Position numbers and translations under genes: made by a program. The notes beneath the pieces were generated by a model. It did not search any database. It saw only the letters and a list, made by a program, of their open reading frames with translations, and was not told the origin of the DNA. Of a DNA stretch of 27,402 nt, positions 19,521 through 26,953 are shown one piece after another. This stretch comes from Streptomyces rimosus subsp. rimosus. GTDB lineage: Bacteria > Actinomycetota > Actinomycetes > Streptomycetales > Streptomycetaceae. The stretch is from assembly GCF_000720725.1 (NCBI RefSeq), contig NZ_JOCQ01000108.1:1-27402 (forward strand), written 5' to 3'. Each line of letters begins with the position of its first letter. The first letter of the stretch is position 1.

Positions 19521-20354
19521 ATGGCTGACGCGGAGATCGGTGTCATAGGCGGGTCCGGCTTCTACTCCTTCCTCGACGACGTGACCGAGATCACGGTCGA
19601 CACCCCCTACGGCGCTCCCAGCGACTCGCTCTTCCTCGGCGAGGTGGCCGGCCGCCCGGTCGCCTTCCTGCCCCGGCACGGCCGTCGGCACCACCTGCCG
19701 CCACACCGCATCAACTACCGCGCCAACCTGTGGGCGCTGCGGTCGGTCGGCGTACGGCAGGTGCTCGGCCCGTGCGCGGTCGGCGGGCTGCGCGCGGAGT
19801 ACGGGCCGGGAACGCTGCTCGTACCGGACCAGCTCGTGGACCGTACGAAGGCCAGGGAGCAGACCTACTTCGACGGGACGCCCCTGCCGGACGGCAGCGT
19901 GCCGAACGTGGTGCACGTGCCGTTCGCCGACCCGTACTGCCCGGCCGGGCGGCAGGCGGTGATCGCGGCGGCCCGGGGGCGCGCGTGGGAGCCGGTGGAC
20001 GGCGGCACCCTCGTGGTCGTCGAGGGCCCGCGCTTCTCGACCCGCGCGGAGTCCCGGTGGCACGCGGCGCAGGGCTGGTCGGTGGTCGGCATGACCGGCC
20101 ACCCGGAAGCGGCGCTGGCCCGCGAGCTGGGCCTCTGCTACACGTCGCTGACGCTGGTCACGGACCTGGACGCGGGTACGGAGACGGGCCAGGGCGTCTC
20201 GCACGCGGAAGTTCTGGAGGTCTTCGGCCGAAACGTCGGGCGGCTGCGCGAGGTGCTGTTCGACGCGGTGGGCGCCTTGCCGGCGACGGCGGAACGGGGC
20301 TGCCTGTGCGGGGAGGCGCTCGCGGGGGTGGAGTCGGGGATTCAGGCGCCTTAG
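19521..20354 (+). CDS. mtnP: S-methyl-5'-thioadenosine phosphorylase
   Basis: A 277-residue protein from ATG 19521; 25 more codons upstream run into the terminator hairpin and are rejected. Signatures of the PNP/MTAP family are in order: the phosphate loop IGVIGGSGFYSFLD, FLPRHGRRHHLPPHRINYRAN, CAVGGLRAEYGPGTLLVPDQ, and the substrate-site VVEGPRFSTRAES...VVGMTGHPEAALARELGLCY. It splits methylthioadenosine (from polyamine, quorum or SAM-dependent reactions) into adenine and methylthioribose-1-phosphate, feeding methionine salvage. Length is usual for the family. Other methionine-salvage genes are not in the window. With no SD and a TAnnnT motif at the right distance it may be leaderless. Confidence 0.93.
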   Translation: MADAEIGVIGGSGFYSFLDDVTEITVDTPYGAPSDSLFLGEVAGRPVAFLPRHGRRHHLPPHRINYRANLWALRSVGVRQVLGPCAVGGLRAEYGPGTLLVPDQLVDRTKAREQTYFDGTPLPDGSVPNVVHVPFADPYCPAGRQAVIAAARGRAWEPVDGGTLVVVEGPRFSTRAESRWHAAQGWSVVGMTGHPEAALARELGLCYTSLTLVTDLDAGTETGQGVSHAEVLEVFGRNVGRLREVLFDAVGALPATAERGCLCGEALAGVESGIQAP

Positions 20355-20580
20355 GGGGATCAGCTGAAGATGCGGGCGTGCCTTGGGGGGATTGGGCTGG
20401 GCCGGAAACCGGGCTGGGTCGGGTGTGAGAGGGCCTGGGCACTCGGGCGGGTGAGCGGGTTTTCCACAACCCGTGGGTAGCGGGTCCGGCCGTCCACAGG
20501 GCCGAGCGGGCTTCGGCGAGGTCCGGCACGGTGGGGGTCGTCCGCACCGATTCCTTCCGGCACCGCAGGCGGTGGTCACC

Positions 20581-20943
20581 GTGTCCCAACCCTCCTCCCT
20601 CCACGCCTTCTCCGGCCTCTCCCCGGCCCTCGTCCCCGCTCCTCCGCTCCCCCTCCCTCCACCGTGTGAGGTTGCCCACTTCGCTCCCGTACGGGCCCGC
20701 GGCGGACGCCACCGACTGCGCCGCGCGGTACGGCGGCGACGACGGACCCTGACGGCGGGACTGGCGATGACGGCCGCGGCCCTGGCCGCGACGGCCCACC
20801 AGAGCGGCGAAGGGCGCGCCTCGGGCGTCGCGGGCGCCTGCGCCGCACCGGCACCGGGAGCGGCGCCGGGGGCCCCGGAAACGGCACCGGGAACGGCACC
20901 GGGCACGCACCTCGAAGGGGAGCGGGAAGGGGTGCGGTCATGA
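20581..20943 (+). CDS. Short protein resembling the truncated N-terminus of a SAF/RcpC-type gene
   Basis: A 120-residue frame from GTG 20581, with a GGCGGTGG stretch about 8 nt upstream. The segment VRARGGRHRLRRAVRRRRRTLTAGLAM, a very basic stretch leading into one membrane helix (about 68-84), is what streptomycete RcpC/CpaB-like SAF-domain proteins show before their SAF domain. Here the helix is followed only by an Ala/Gly/Pro tail with APGTAPGT-like repeats, and the frame ends with ATGA. No SAF-domain sequence follows before mscL. Either a truncated/decayed gene or a short protein of another kind; the SAF relationship rests on my recall of the family and is not certain. 226 bases before it hold no other gene. 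Confidence 0.45.
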   Translation: MSQPSSLHAFSGLSPALVPAPPLPLPPPCEVAHFAPVRARGGRHRLRRAVRRRRRTLTAGLAMTAAALAATAHQSGEGRASGVAGACAAPAPGAAPGAPETAPGTAPGTHLEGEREGVRS

Positions 20944-21273
20944 GGCATCAGACCGCACCGAGGACTGCTCCGAGGACCGCTCCGAGGACCGCTCCGAGGA
21001 CCGTCGCACGACCCGCCCCCCGGATCGCCGGGCAAGATCGAGTGGCCTTTGCCCGATTTGCTCGCCACACTGGCAAAAGTGGCGGGGTGCGTTCGGCGTG
21101 CCGGTGGGAAGGCTCTTCCCCGGCCGACCGGAAGAACGCGACGCCGATCCGTACGGACACTCTGTCCGCTCACCGGTTCAGGTCATGGGATTGGACAGCC
21201 ACGCCCTGCCCTGCCGTAGGTTGCGGTGCTGTTCGTTGCACAGTGCGTAGTGAGTGTGGAAAGAGGCTTTCAG
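20944..21273. other. Intergenic region upstream of mscL
   Basis: About 330 bases. The left end holds a 12-bp tandem repeat (separate entry). No frame with SD and domain content was found. The right end must hold the mscL promoter, but no convincing -35/-10 pair with standard spacing stands out. Confidence 0.5.
20951..20998. repeat. Four 12-bp tandem repeats
   Basis: Units of GACCGCTCCGAG starting at 20951, 20963, 20975 and 20987; the last two are identical and the first two differ by one base each. A partial fifth copy follows. They begin just after the stop of the short SAF-like protein. Confidence 0.9.
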
Positions 21274-21792
21274 GTGAGCGAGAAGACGGGCGTACTCACG
21301 GGGTTCAAGGAATTCCTGATGCGCGGCAACGTGATCGAGCTCGCTGTGGCGGTCGTCGTCGGAGCCGCGTTCACGAACATCGTGAACACCGTGGTCAAGG
21401 GCGTCATCAACCCGATCGTCGGCGCCCTGGGCTCGCAGAACCTCGACCACTACAAGGCCTGCCTGACCACCTGCCACACGGATGCCAAGACGGGCGACTA
21501 CACCGACGGCATCTACATCCTGTGGGGATCGGTGCTCAGCGCGGTCCTGACGTTCCTGATCACCGCCGCGGTCGTGTACTTCCTCATGATCCTGCCGATG
21601 AACAAGTGGAAGGCGCGCCAGGAGGCCAAGAAGCCGGTGGACAATGCCCCGGCCGACCCGACCGAGGTCCAGCTGCTGATGGAGATCCGCGACGCGCTCG
21701 TCGCGCAGCGCAACGGCTCGGCCAATGGCTCGGCCGGCGGATCGGCGACCGGTGGCGTCGGCTCGGTGGTCACACAGAAGACACAGCAGTAA
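21274..21792 (+). CDS. mscL: Large-conductance mechanosensitive channel MscL
   Basis: A 172-residue protein from GTG 21274 with SD GAAAGAGG. The N-terminal amphipathic helix (GVLTGFKEFLMRGNVIELAV) and first transmembrane helix (about 17-45, VVVGAAFTNIVNTVVKG) are classical MscL, and the second helix is VLSAVLTFLITAAVVYFLM. It forms a homopentameric pore in the plasma membrane that opens under osmotic downshock. The periplasmic loop (about 47-75) has two cysteines (ACLTTCHTD) close together, not usual in E. coli MscL. The C-terminus has the helix PTEVQLLMEIRDALVAQ and then a Gly/Ser/Asn-rich tail (NGSANGSAGGSATGG), making it somewhat longer than typical (about 130-155). Confidence 0.96.
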   Translation: MSEKTGVLTGFKEFLMRGNVIELAVAVVVGAAFTNIVNTVVKGVINPIVGALGSQNLDHYKACLTTCHTDAKTGDYTDGIYILWGSVLSAVLTFLITAAVVYFLMILPMNKWKARQEAKKPVDNAPADPTEVQLLMEIRDALVAQRNGSANGSAGGSATGGVGSVVTQKTQQ

Positions 21793-21832
21793 GGGGCGCA
21801 GGCCCCACGGCGAAGCCGCCCCGGCGCCTCGG

Positions 21833-22081
21833 TCAGAGGTGGTGGGGCGGCTTTTCGTCGAGGAAGCGCGCCAGGTCGGCAGCGCTGTCACTGCCGCCCG
21901 GACGCTCGCCCCAGCCACGATCGGTGTCGTCCGACGACGGCCGACTCAACGGATCATCGAAGATCAACGCCGCCAGCGCCTCGGCCCGCGCGGGCCGCAC
22001 AGGCTGCCCGGCCTGCTCCATATCGGCCTCGGGGGCGGCGGAGGCACCGGCCTCGGGCCGGGATTCAGGGGTGGTACTCAC
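21833..22081 (-). CDS. Small conserved acidic protein, unknown function
   Basis: An 82-residue protein from GTG 22081. GGAGGG sits directly against the GTG, tight for an SD, so an internal start at the ATG of residue 21 is possible. It is low in complexity at the N-terminus (Pro/Ala/Glu) but has a distinctive core, EALAALIFDDPLSRPSSDDTDRGWGE, and the end DLARFLDEKPPHHL. I recall similar small proteins next to mscL in streptomycetes but know no function. No membrane segment, no cysteine. Convergent with mscL: the stops are 40 bp apart with a GC-rich inverted stretch (about 21795-21830) between them that may terminate both. Confidence 0.72.
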   Translation of the reverse strand: MSTTPESRPEAGASAAPEADMEQAGQPVRPARAEALAALIFDDPLSRPSSDDTDRGWGERPGGSDSAADLARFLDEKPPHHL

Positions 22082-22184
22082 CCCTCCAGGGTACGGCCGC
22101 CGGGGCAGGGGCCGGTTGGGGTTGGCGGGGCGGCGGTTGCGGGTAACAGCAGCGCGCAGGGACGGCAGGCCCGGATGACCGACG

Positions 22185-22724
22185 TCAGCGGACGGCCAGG
22201 GCCTCGTGCCACCAGTGGTCGCGGCCTGCGGTCCAGGACACCGGGCGGCTGGTGCGGTTGACGACCAGTACGGACCGTACCTGGGGGCAGCCGTGCCGTA
22301 GCGCGCGGTCCAGTACGGGCTTGACCGGCCGGACCGCTCCGTCCCAGAACGCGGCGTCCGCCGTGATGACCACCTTGGCGCCGGACTCCCGGGTGCGGGC
22401 GGCGAGCTCCGGCACGGTCAGGTAGACCGGCAGCGTCGTGCGCACGGCGTCGAGCCGACCGCAGGCCAGTGTGACGATCACGGACTCCGGCACCAGCGGC
22501 AGGTGCACCGCCACCGGGTCGCCGGCCCGTACCCCGAGCCGGGCCAGCGCCGCCGCGGCCCGCTTGGCCTGGCCCATGAGCATGGTGTGGGTCAGCTCCT
22601 CGTGACGTCCCGGCTCGCCGTGCCAGGTGAGGGCTATCGGGGACGGGGACGCCGGGGGCTCTTGCGGTACCCGGGTCGCTTCTGCATGCTCGGAGGTCAC
22701 ACTGCGCAACATGCGGACCAGCAT
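22185..22724 (-). CDS. Isolated internal fragment of acetyl-CoA synthetase-like AMP-binding enzyme
   Basis: A 179-residue frame from ATG 22724 (no SD; other starts at 22712 ATG and further in are possible). From about residue 28 on it aligns by eye with the ACS region just before the AMP-binding P-loop: LTWHGEPG, TMLMGQAKRAAAALARLGV, GDPVAVHLPLVPESVIVTLACGRLDAV, AKVVITADAAFWDGA and WTAGRDHWWHEAL. The protein stops right there. The first ~85 residues of ACS and everything after (the TSGSTG-type P-loop and the C-terminal domain) are missing, so it cannot form acyl-adenylates. Intact codon bias and an unbroken frame suggest it is either a young remnant or a retained small protein, possibly binding an ACS or acetylation enzyme. 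Confidence 0.7.
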   Translation of the reverse strand: MLVRMLRSVTSEHAEATRVPQEPPASPSPIALTWHGEPGRHEELTHTMLMGQAKRAAAALARLGVRAGDPVAVHLPLVPESVIVTLACGRLDAVRTTLPVYLTVPELAARTRESGAKVVITADAAFWDGAVRPVKPVLDRALRHGCPQVRSVLVVNRTSRPVSWTAGRDHWWHEALAVR

Positions 22725-22780
22725 GAAGATCAAGGATCAACGATCGCTGAACGTCCGCTGTACGGCACCGGCCGGCCGCG

Positions 22781-22816
22781 CCGTACAGGCCGTACGAGCC
22801 GTACGAGCCGTACGGA
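22781..22816. repeat. Four 9-bp tandem repeats
   Basis: Units CCGTACAGG, CCGTACGAG, CCGTACGAG and CCGTACGGA starting at 22781, 22790, 22799 and 22808. Upstream of the ACS-fragment gene. CGTACG is palindromic, so the array presents a half-site-rich stretch. Confidence 0.9.
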
Positions 22817-22898
22817 CGGTTCACGCGGCGCACGGTGTGCGAACCGCTCTCGCGGCGCCCCCAGGGCAGCGTCGCTTCTCGTGCCCTTGGGCGACGTG

Positions 22899-22926
22899 CC
22901 CGTAGGACCTCACCCGTAGGACCTCA
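22899..22926. repeat. Two exact contiguous copies of CCCGTAGGACCTCA
   Basis: Copies at 22899-22912 and 22913-22926, identical at all 14 positions, 123 bp before the MFS start. Candidate direct-repeat operator. Confidence 0.9.
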
Positions 22927-23048
22927 TAGGTGCCCGTAAGCGCCCTCACGTCTTTGCCCCGTCTCCGGCACGCCCAATCCCCCACCTTCACCTTCTCTTC
23001 CCGTACGTGATGCGCCGCGCCCACCCGCGCGGCGCGAGAGGTGGGCCG

Positions 23049-24665
23049 GTGTGCCGGATGTGTGAGTGGAGTCGCGAGCGTCGTCGTGGGTTGTGGGCCG
23101 TGGTGGCCGTGGCGATCGGTGGATTCTGTGTCCAGCTGGACGCCTTTGCGCTGAACATGGCGCTGCCGGTGATCCGCCGGGACCTGCACGCCTCGGCAGC
23201 CGCGGGCCCGTGGGTGATCAGTGCGTACCTGCTGGCGGCCGGGGCGTTGATGCCCGCTGCCGGGCGGCTGGCCGATGTGTTCGGGAGGCGGCGGCTGCTG
23301 GTACTGGGGCTGGCGCTTTTCGGAGGTACGTCGGCGGCGTGCGCGCTGGCGCCGTCGTTGCCGTTCCTGGTGGCGACCCGTGTGGCGCAGGGGGCGGGCG
23401 GGGCGCTGGTCATGCCGGTGGGGCTGGCTCTGCTGACACGTTCCTTCCCGCCGGAGCGGGCGCGCGTCGCGACCGGGTACGCCCTCGGGCTGGCCGGTCT
23501 GGCCACGGCTTGCGGCCCCTTCGTGGGCGGGGCGCTGGCCGACGCCCTGTCCTGGCGAGCCGTGTTCTGGATCAATGTGCCGCTGTGCGGGGCGGCGGTG
23601 CTGTCCGCCCGGCGGGCACCGGAATCCCGGAACGGGAGCGGCCCCCGGAGAGGCCGGGAAGGCCGGAGGGGCTGGAGGGGGCAAACGGTTCAGAGGGGGC
23701 CGAGGGGCGAGGTGGGCTGGGGCACGCTGGCCCTGGCGACCGGGGTGCCCGCCTGTTCGGCACTGGCCGTGGAGAGCGCGGGCACGTGGTGGCACGCCGG
23801 CGGTTGGGCTGCGGGTGCACTGGTGCTCGGGGCCTTGTTCGTACGCGCTGAGCGCCGATCGCGCGCGCCGTTGGTCGACCGCTCCCTCTTCCGCAACGGG
23901 CCGTACGTGACTCTCACTTCAGCCGGTGCCGTGGCCAACGCGGCAACCGTGGTGCTGCTGTTCGCGGTCCCGCTGATGCTTCAGGAAACACTGGGGATGT
24001 CCGTACTGGGCGCGGGGACCGCCTTCCTCGTACCGGCGGTGGCGATGGCCGCGGCCGGGCCGGTGGCCGGGCGGGTGCCGCCCCACTCCGCCGAGCGGGC
24101 GATGGCCGCCTGCCTGGGCCTCGCGGGGGCGGCGCTGGGAGTACCGGCGGCGCTGGGAGTGCCGACGGTGCTGGAACCAGCGCCGTCCGGTGCGCTGCCA
24201 GGTCCAGGTGGCGGCGGCTCCTCGCTCGTACTGCTTGCAGCCGCCACCGTGGCCGCCGCGGCCCTGGGCGTGGCGGGCGCCCTGGTACTGACCGCCACCC
24301 AGGCCGTCGTCCACCCGGACCGCGTGGGCGAGGCGTCCGGGCTGACCAAGTGCGCGATCACCGTGACAGCCGGGCTGGGCCTGGCCCCCGCGGGAACCGC
24401 CCCGGGCGCCGCCCTGTCCGGGGCCGCGGCCGGATGCGCGACGGCGTGCCTGGCACTGTTCGCCCGCAGGGCGGCCGCCCTCATCCGCAGGCGGAAACGG
24501 CCCCCTCGTACCCCCCGACGATGTCCCGTACGTCCCGGAACCCCCGGGCCTCCAGCAGGGCCGCGGCGATCACGGAGCGGCTGCCGCTGCGGCAGTAGAG
24601 GACGACCGGGCGGTCCGGGTCCAGGGTCGTGCAGCTGGTGGGAAGGGTGGCGAGGGGGAGGTTGA
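23049..24665 (+). CDS. DHA2-type MFS exporter (14-helix group) with 3' overlap
   Basis: A 538-residue membrane protein from GTG 23049, AGAGG 7 nt upstream; the earlier GTG/ATG at 23007/23010 has no SD. Motifs of the EmrB/QacA (DHA2) group: QLDAFALNMALPVIRRDL in helix 1, WVISAYLLAAGALMPAAGRLADVFGRRRLLVLG (motif A) and ATGYALGLAGLATACGPFVGGALADALSWRAVFWINVP (motif C). A basic Gly/Arg-rich loop (about 195-220) separates the halves. Such proteins expel drugs or secondary metabolites with protons. The frame runs 185 bases into the 3' end of the convergent CstB-like gene, giving a hydrophilic Pro/Arg/Gly tail (from about residue 478) that is antisense to coding sequence and probably not functional. 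Confidence 0.88.
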   Translation: MCRMCEWSRERRRGLWAVVAVAIGGFCVQLDAFALNMALPVIRRDLHASAAAGPWVISAYLLAAGALMPAAGRLADVFGRRRLLVLGLALFGGTSAACALAPSLPFLVATRVAQGAGGALVMPVGLALLTRSFPPERARVATGYALGLAGLATACGPFVGGALADALSWRAVFWINVPLCGAAVLSARRAPESRNGSGPRRGREGRRGWRGQTVQRGPRGEVGWGTLALATGVPACSALAVESAGTWWHAGGWAAGALVLGALFVRAERRSRAPLVDRSLFRNGPYVTLTSAGAVANAATVVLLFAVPLMLQETLGMSVLGAGTAFLVPAVAMAAAGPVAGRVPPHSAERAMAACLGLAGAALGVPAALGVPTVLEPAPSGALPGPGGGGSSLVLLAAATVAAAALGVAGALVLTATQAVVHPDRVGEASGLTKCAITVTAGLGLAPAGTAPGAALSGAAAGCATACLALFARRAAALIRRRKRPPRTPRRCPVRPGTPGPPAGPRRSRSGCRCGSRGRPGGPGPGSCSWWEGWRGGG

Positions 24666-25878
24666 CGGCGCCGGGGAGGGCGCCCGCCGCGTACTCGGAC
24701 GGGTTGCGGACGTCGACCAACTGGGCTTCGGTGGACAGCGCTTCGTCGGCCGGCAGGCGGTGGGTGCGCGTCACCAGGTCGGGGTGGCGGGCGAGTTCGG
24801 CGGCCGGGTCCGGTACGTGGCCGAGGACGTGGTCGTACCCGATACGGGCCAGGCGCAGGCGCGCCTCGGACTCCGTACCCGGGTCGCTGATGAGGACGAT
24901 CGGCGTGCCGGGCTCCACCACACTGCCCGCGTACTCGGCGAACCGGGTGTCCAGGCTGGTGTGCAGCGACCCGGTGAAGTGCGCCTCCGTATAGGCGGCG
25001 AGGGGGCGGCTGTCCAGAAGGACGGCGCCCGCGTCGCGGCAGGCGGCCAGGGCCGCGTCCAGGCTGAGGGCGGCCGGCGGCGCGGTGTCCAGGAGGGGGT
25101 GGCCGTCGCGGTTGAGGGCCGCGTCGTGCGCGAAGTAGCCGGGGGTGGCGGGCTGCCCGGCCGTGACCAGGCGCACGAACTCGGCCTCCGGCATGGGCTG
25201 GAGCGCGTAGTTGTAGCGGCGCTGCTCGCCGATGGTGGAGGTGGTCTCGGTGGAGAGGTTGCGCCCGCAGGCGGAGCCCGCGCCGTGGGCCGGGAAGACG
25301 CGGGTGGCGTCGGGGAGGGTGAGCAGCTTGTCGTGCAGGGAGCGGTGGAGCCGTCCCGCCATCTCCTCCGGCGTCAGTCCGGTCGCGGCGAGCAGGTCGG
25401 GGCGGCCCACGTCGCCGACGAAGAGGGTGTCGCCGGTCAGTACGCCGTACGGCTCGGGCGCGTCCGGCTGTTCGTGTACGACGACGCAGATGGACTCCGG
25501 GGTGTGGCCGGGGGTGGCCAGGATGGTGAGCGTGACGCCGGAGGCGGCCGCACCCGTGGCGGCTCCGTCCGTGTCCGCCCCCAGGAATATCCGCTCCCCG
25601 TCCCGCAGCCGCCGTATCGGATAGCCCGTCTCCGCGGCCTCGCCGAAGGCGATGGTGGCGCCGGTGGCGCGGGCCAGTTCCAGGTGTCCGGAGAGGAAGT
25701 CGGCGTGGAAGTGCGTCTCGATGATCAGCTCGATGCGCAGTCCGGCCGCTTCCGCGTCGCGCAGGTAGTCGTCGATGTCGCGGCGTGGGTCGACGAGGAC
25801 CGCCCGTCCGGTGGTCTCGTCGCCGATCAGGTACGACGCCTGGGAGAGGCAGTCGAGGTAGTACTGCGCGAAGTGCAC
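24481..25878 (-). CDS. CstB-like persulfide dioxygenase-rhodanese fusion
   Basis: A 465-residue protein from GTG 25878, SD GGAGGTCGACC. Domain 1 (about 1-250) is an ETHE1-like metallo-beta-lactamase: THFHADFLSGHLELA (T55-D60), TPGHTPESI, TGDTLFVGDVGRPDL, FPAHGAGSACGR. Domain 2 (about 310-370, LLDSRPLAAYTEAHFTGSLH) is a rhodanese without a catalytic cysteine (VLISDPGTESEA). Domain 3 (about 380-465) is an active-type rhodanese with C429 in VVLYCRSGSRS. This order, with an inactive middle rhodanese, matches CstB of Staphylococcus, which oxidises persulfides and yields thiosulfate. It diverges from a GntR regulator and a TauE/SafE permease, consistent with export of a sulfur oxyanion. Functional role inferred from architecture. 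Confidence 0.9.
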   Translation of the reverse strand: MHFAQYYLDCLSQASYLIGDETTGRAVLVDPRRDIDDYLRDAEAAGLRIELIIETHFHADFLSGHLELARATGATIAFGEAAETGYPIRRLRDGERIFLGADTDGAATGAAASGVTLTILATPGHTPESICVVVHEQPDAPEPYGVLTGDTLFVGDVGRPDLLAATGLTPEEMAGRLHRSLHDKLLTLPDATRVFPAHGAGSACGRNLSTETTSTIGEQRRYNYALQPMPEAEFVRLVTAGQPATPGYFAHDAALNRDGHPLLDTAPPAALSLDAALAACRDAGAVLLDSRPLAAYTEAHFTGSLHTSLDTRFAEYAGSVVEPGTPIVLISDPGTESEARLRLARIGYDHVLGHVPDPAAELARHPDLVTRTHRLPADEALSTEAQLVDVRNPSEYAAGALPGAVNLPLATLPTSCTTLDPDRPVVLYCRSGSRSVIAAALLEARGFRDVRDIVGGYEGAVSACG

Positions 25879-25949
25879 GGTCGACCTCCGTGGTCCTGCG
25901 GGCCCGCCGAGCCGCGGACCCCGCGGGGGGTTGTTGTGCGGATGCACGG

Positions 25950-25987
25950 ATGTACGTACATTAGGCAGTCCAGGCCGTTGCCGACAA
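25950..25987 (-). promoter_or_regulatory. Promoter of the CstB-like gene with palindromic operator
   Basis: ATGTACGTACAT (25950-25961) is a perfect 12-bp palindrome. On the minus strand TTGTCG (25987-25982), an 18-bp spacer and TAATGT (25963-25958) form a promoter whose -10 overlaps the palindrome, giving a leader of about 70 nt to the GTG at 25878. The TGTA...TACA form resembles operators of HutC-subfamily GntR regulators, and such a regulator is encoded 144 bp to the right. Confidence 0.65.
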
Positions 25988-26065
25988 GTTCGGCTGTGCA
26001 GTCCGGTCCCGCCGCTCCCGCCGGTGCGGCCCGGCCCCGGCCGGTGCAGCCCGACCCGCCCGTAC

Positions 26066-26090
26066 CGTACGCGGGACCCGCCCGCGTACG
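26066..26090. repeat. Perfect 10-bp inverted repeat upstream of gntR
   Basis: CGTACGCGGG (26066-26075) and CCCGCGTACG (26081-26090) around ACCCG, 41 bp before the gntR start. It contains CGTACG, the core of the palindrome at 25950-25961, so it may be a second GntR-bound site or a leader hairpin. Confidence 0.6.
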
Positions 26091-26130
26091 ACCCGCAACG
26101 TACGGCCCGTACCCGCTCGGAGGCGACTTC

Positions 26131-26916
26131 ATGACCGCACATCCCCCGGGCCCGCGTCCCCTGGACCGGCGCTCACCGCTTCCCCTGTGGGCCCAGCTCT
26201 CCGAAGACCTGCGTCGCCGTATGGAAGCGGGCGAGTTCACCGACGAGTTCCCGGCCGAGCACCGGCTCACCGGGGAGTACGAGGTCAGCCGGCACACCGT
26301 CCGCGAGGCGCTGCGCAAGCTGCGCGCGGACGGGCTGGTGATCGCCGAGCGGGGGCGGGCCAGCCGCCTGAACACCCGGCGCATACAGCAGCCGCTCGGT
26401 TCGCTCTACAGCCTCTTCCGCGAGCTGGAGGGCCAGGGCGTGGAGCAGCGCAGCGAGGTGCTGCGGCTGGAGCGGACGGCGGACGGCCCGATCGCCGACC
26501 AGCTCGGTCTCGTGCCGGACGCCCCGCTGATCGTCCTGGAGCGGCTGCGGCTGGCGGACGGCGAGCCGCTGGCCCACGACACCACGTACCTGCCCGCCGA
26601 GGTGGCCGAGCCGCTGCTCGACGCCGACTTCCGGCACACCTCGCTGTACGGGGAGCTGCAGCAGCGCTGCGGGGTGAAGGTCACCGGCGGCCGGGAGCGC
26701 ATCCACCCCTTCCTGCCGGACATCCGGCAGGCGTGGCTGCTGGGGCTGGCCGACCGCGAGCCCGCGTTCGCGATCGAGCGGCTGGGCCGGTCCGGGGAGC
26801 GGCCGGTGGAGTGGCGCGAGACCGTCGTACGCGGCGACCGCTTCACCTTCGTCGCCGAGTGGACCAGCGACAGCCGGGCGGTCGAACTCGCGCCCCGGGC
26901 GTCGTGTCCGTCATGA
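26131..26916 (+). CDS. GntR-family regulator, HutC subfamily (UTRA domain)
   Basis: A 261-residue protein from ATG 26131, SD GGAGG 8 nt upstream. Residues about 14-82 are the GntR winged helix: PLPLWAQLSEDLRRRMEAGEF, FPAEHRLTGEYEVSRHTVREALRKLRADGLV and the wing IAERGRASRL. Residues about 90-255 are a UTRA ligand-binding domain (LYSLFRELEGQG, LIVLERLRLADGEPLAHDTTYLP, AFAIERLG, VEWRETVVRGDRFTFVAEW). HutC-type members bind small acids, sugars or amino-acid derivatives and release DNA when liganded. Here the divergent CstB-like gene and the downstream TauE gene suggest a sulfur-related signal, a role more often filled by CstR, BigR or SqrR. The stop is followed after 37 bp by the permease ATG. 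Confidence 0.92.
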   Translation: MTAHPPGPRPLDRRSPLPLWAQLSEDLRRRMEAGEFTDEFPAEHRLTGEYEVSRHTVREALRKLRADGLVIAERGRASRLNTRRIQQPLGSLYSLFRELEGQGVEQRSEVLRLERTADGPIADQLGLVPDAPLIVLERLRLADGEPLAHDTTYLPAEVAEPLLDADFRHTSLYGELQQRCGVKVTGGRERIHPFLPDIRQAWLLGLADREPAFAIERLGRSGERPVEWRETVVRGDRFTFVAEWTSDSRAVELAPRASCPS

Positions 26917-26953
26917 GGGCGGGGGGCGGGCCGCGGACGCCCCGTCGGGCACC

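Larger units (their letters stand above)
22725..23048. other. Intergenic region between the ACS fragment and the MFS exporter
   Basis: About 320 bases holding two small tandem repeats (separate entries) and the promoters of the two divergent genes. No frame with an SD and recognisable content. The CCTTCACCTTCTCTTCCCG stretch near 22983 is pyrimidine-rich. Confidence 0.5.

Noticed and set aside
20940..22178. 412-codon plus-strand frame starting with RTAP repeats
   Set aside because: It runs through mscL in another frame; only the 12-bp repeat at its start is real structure.
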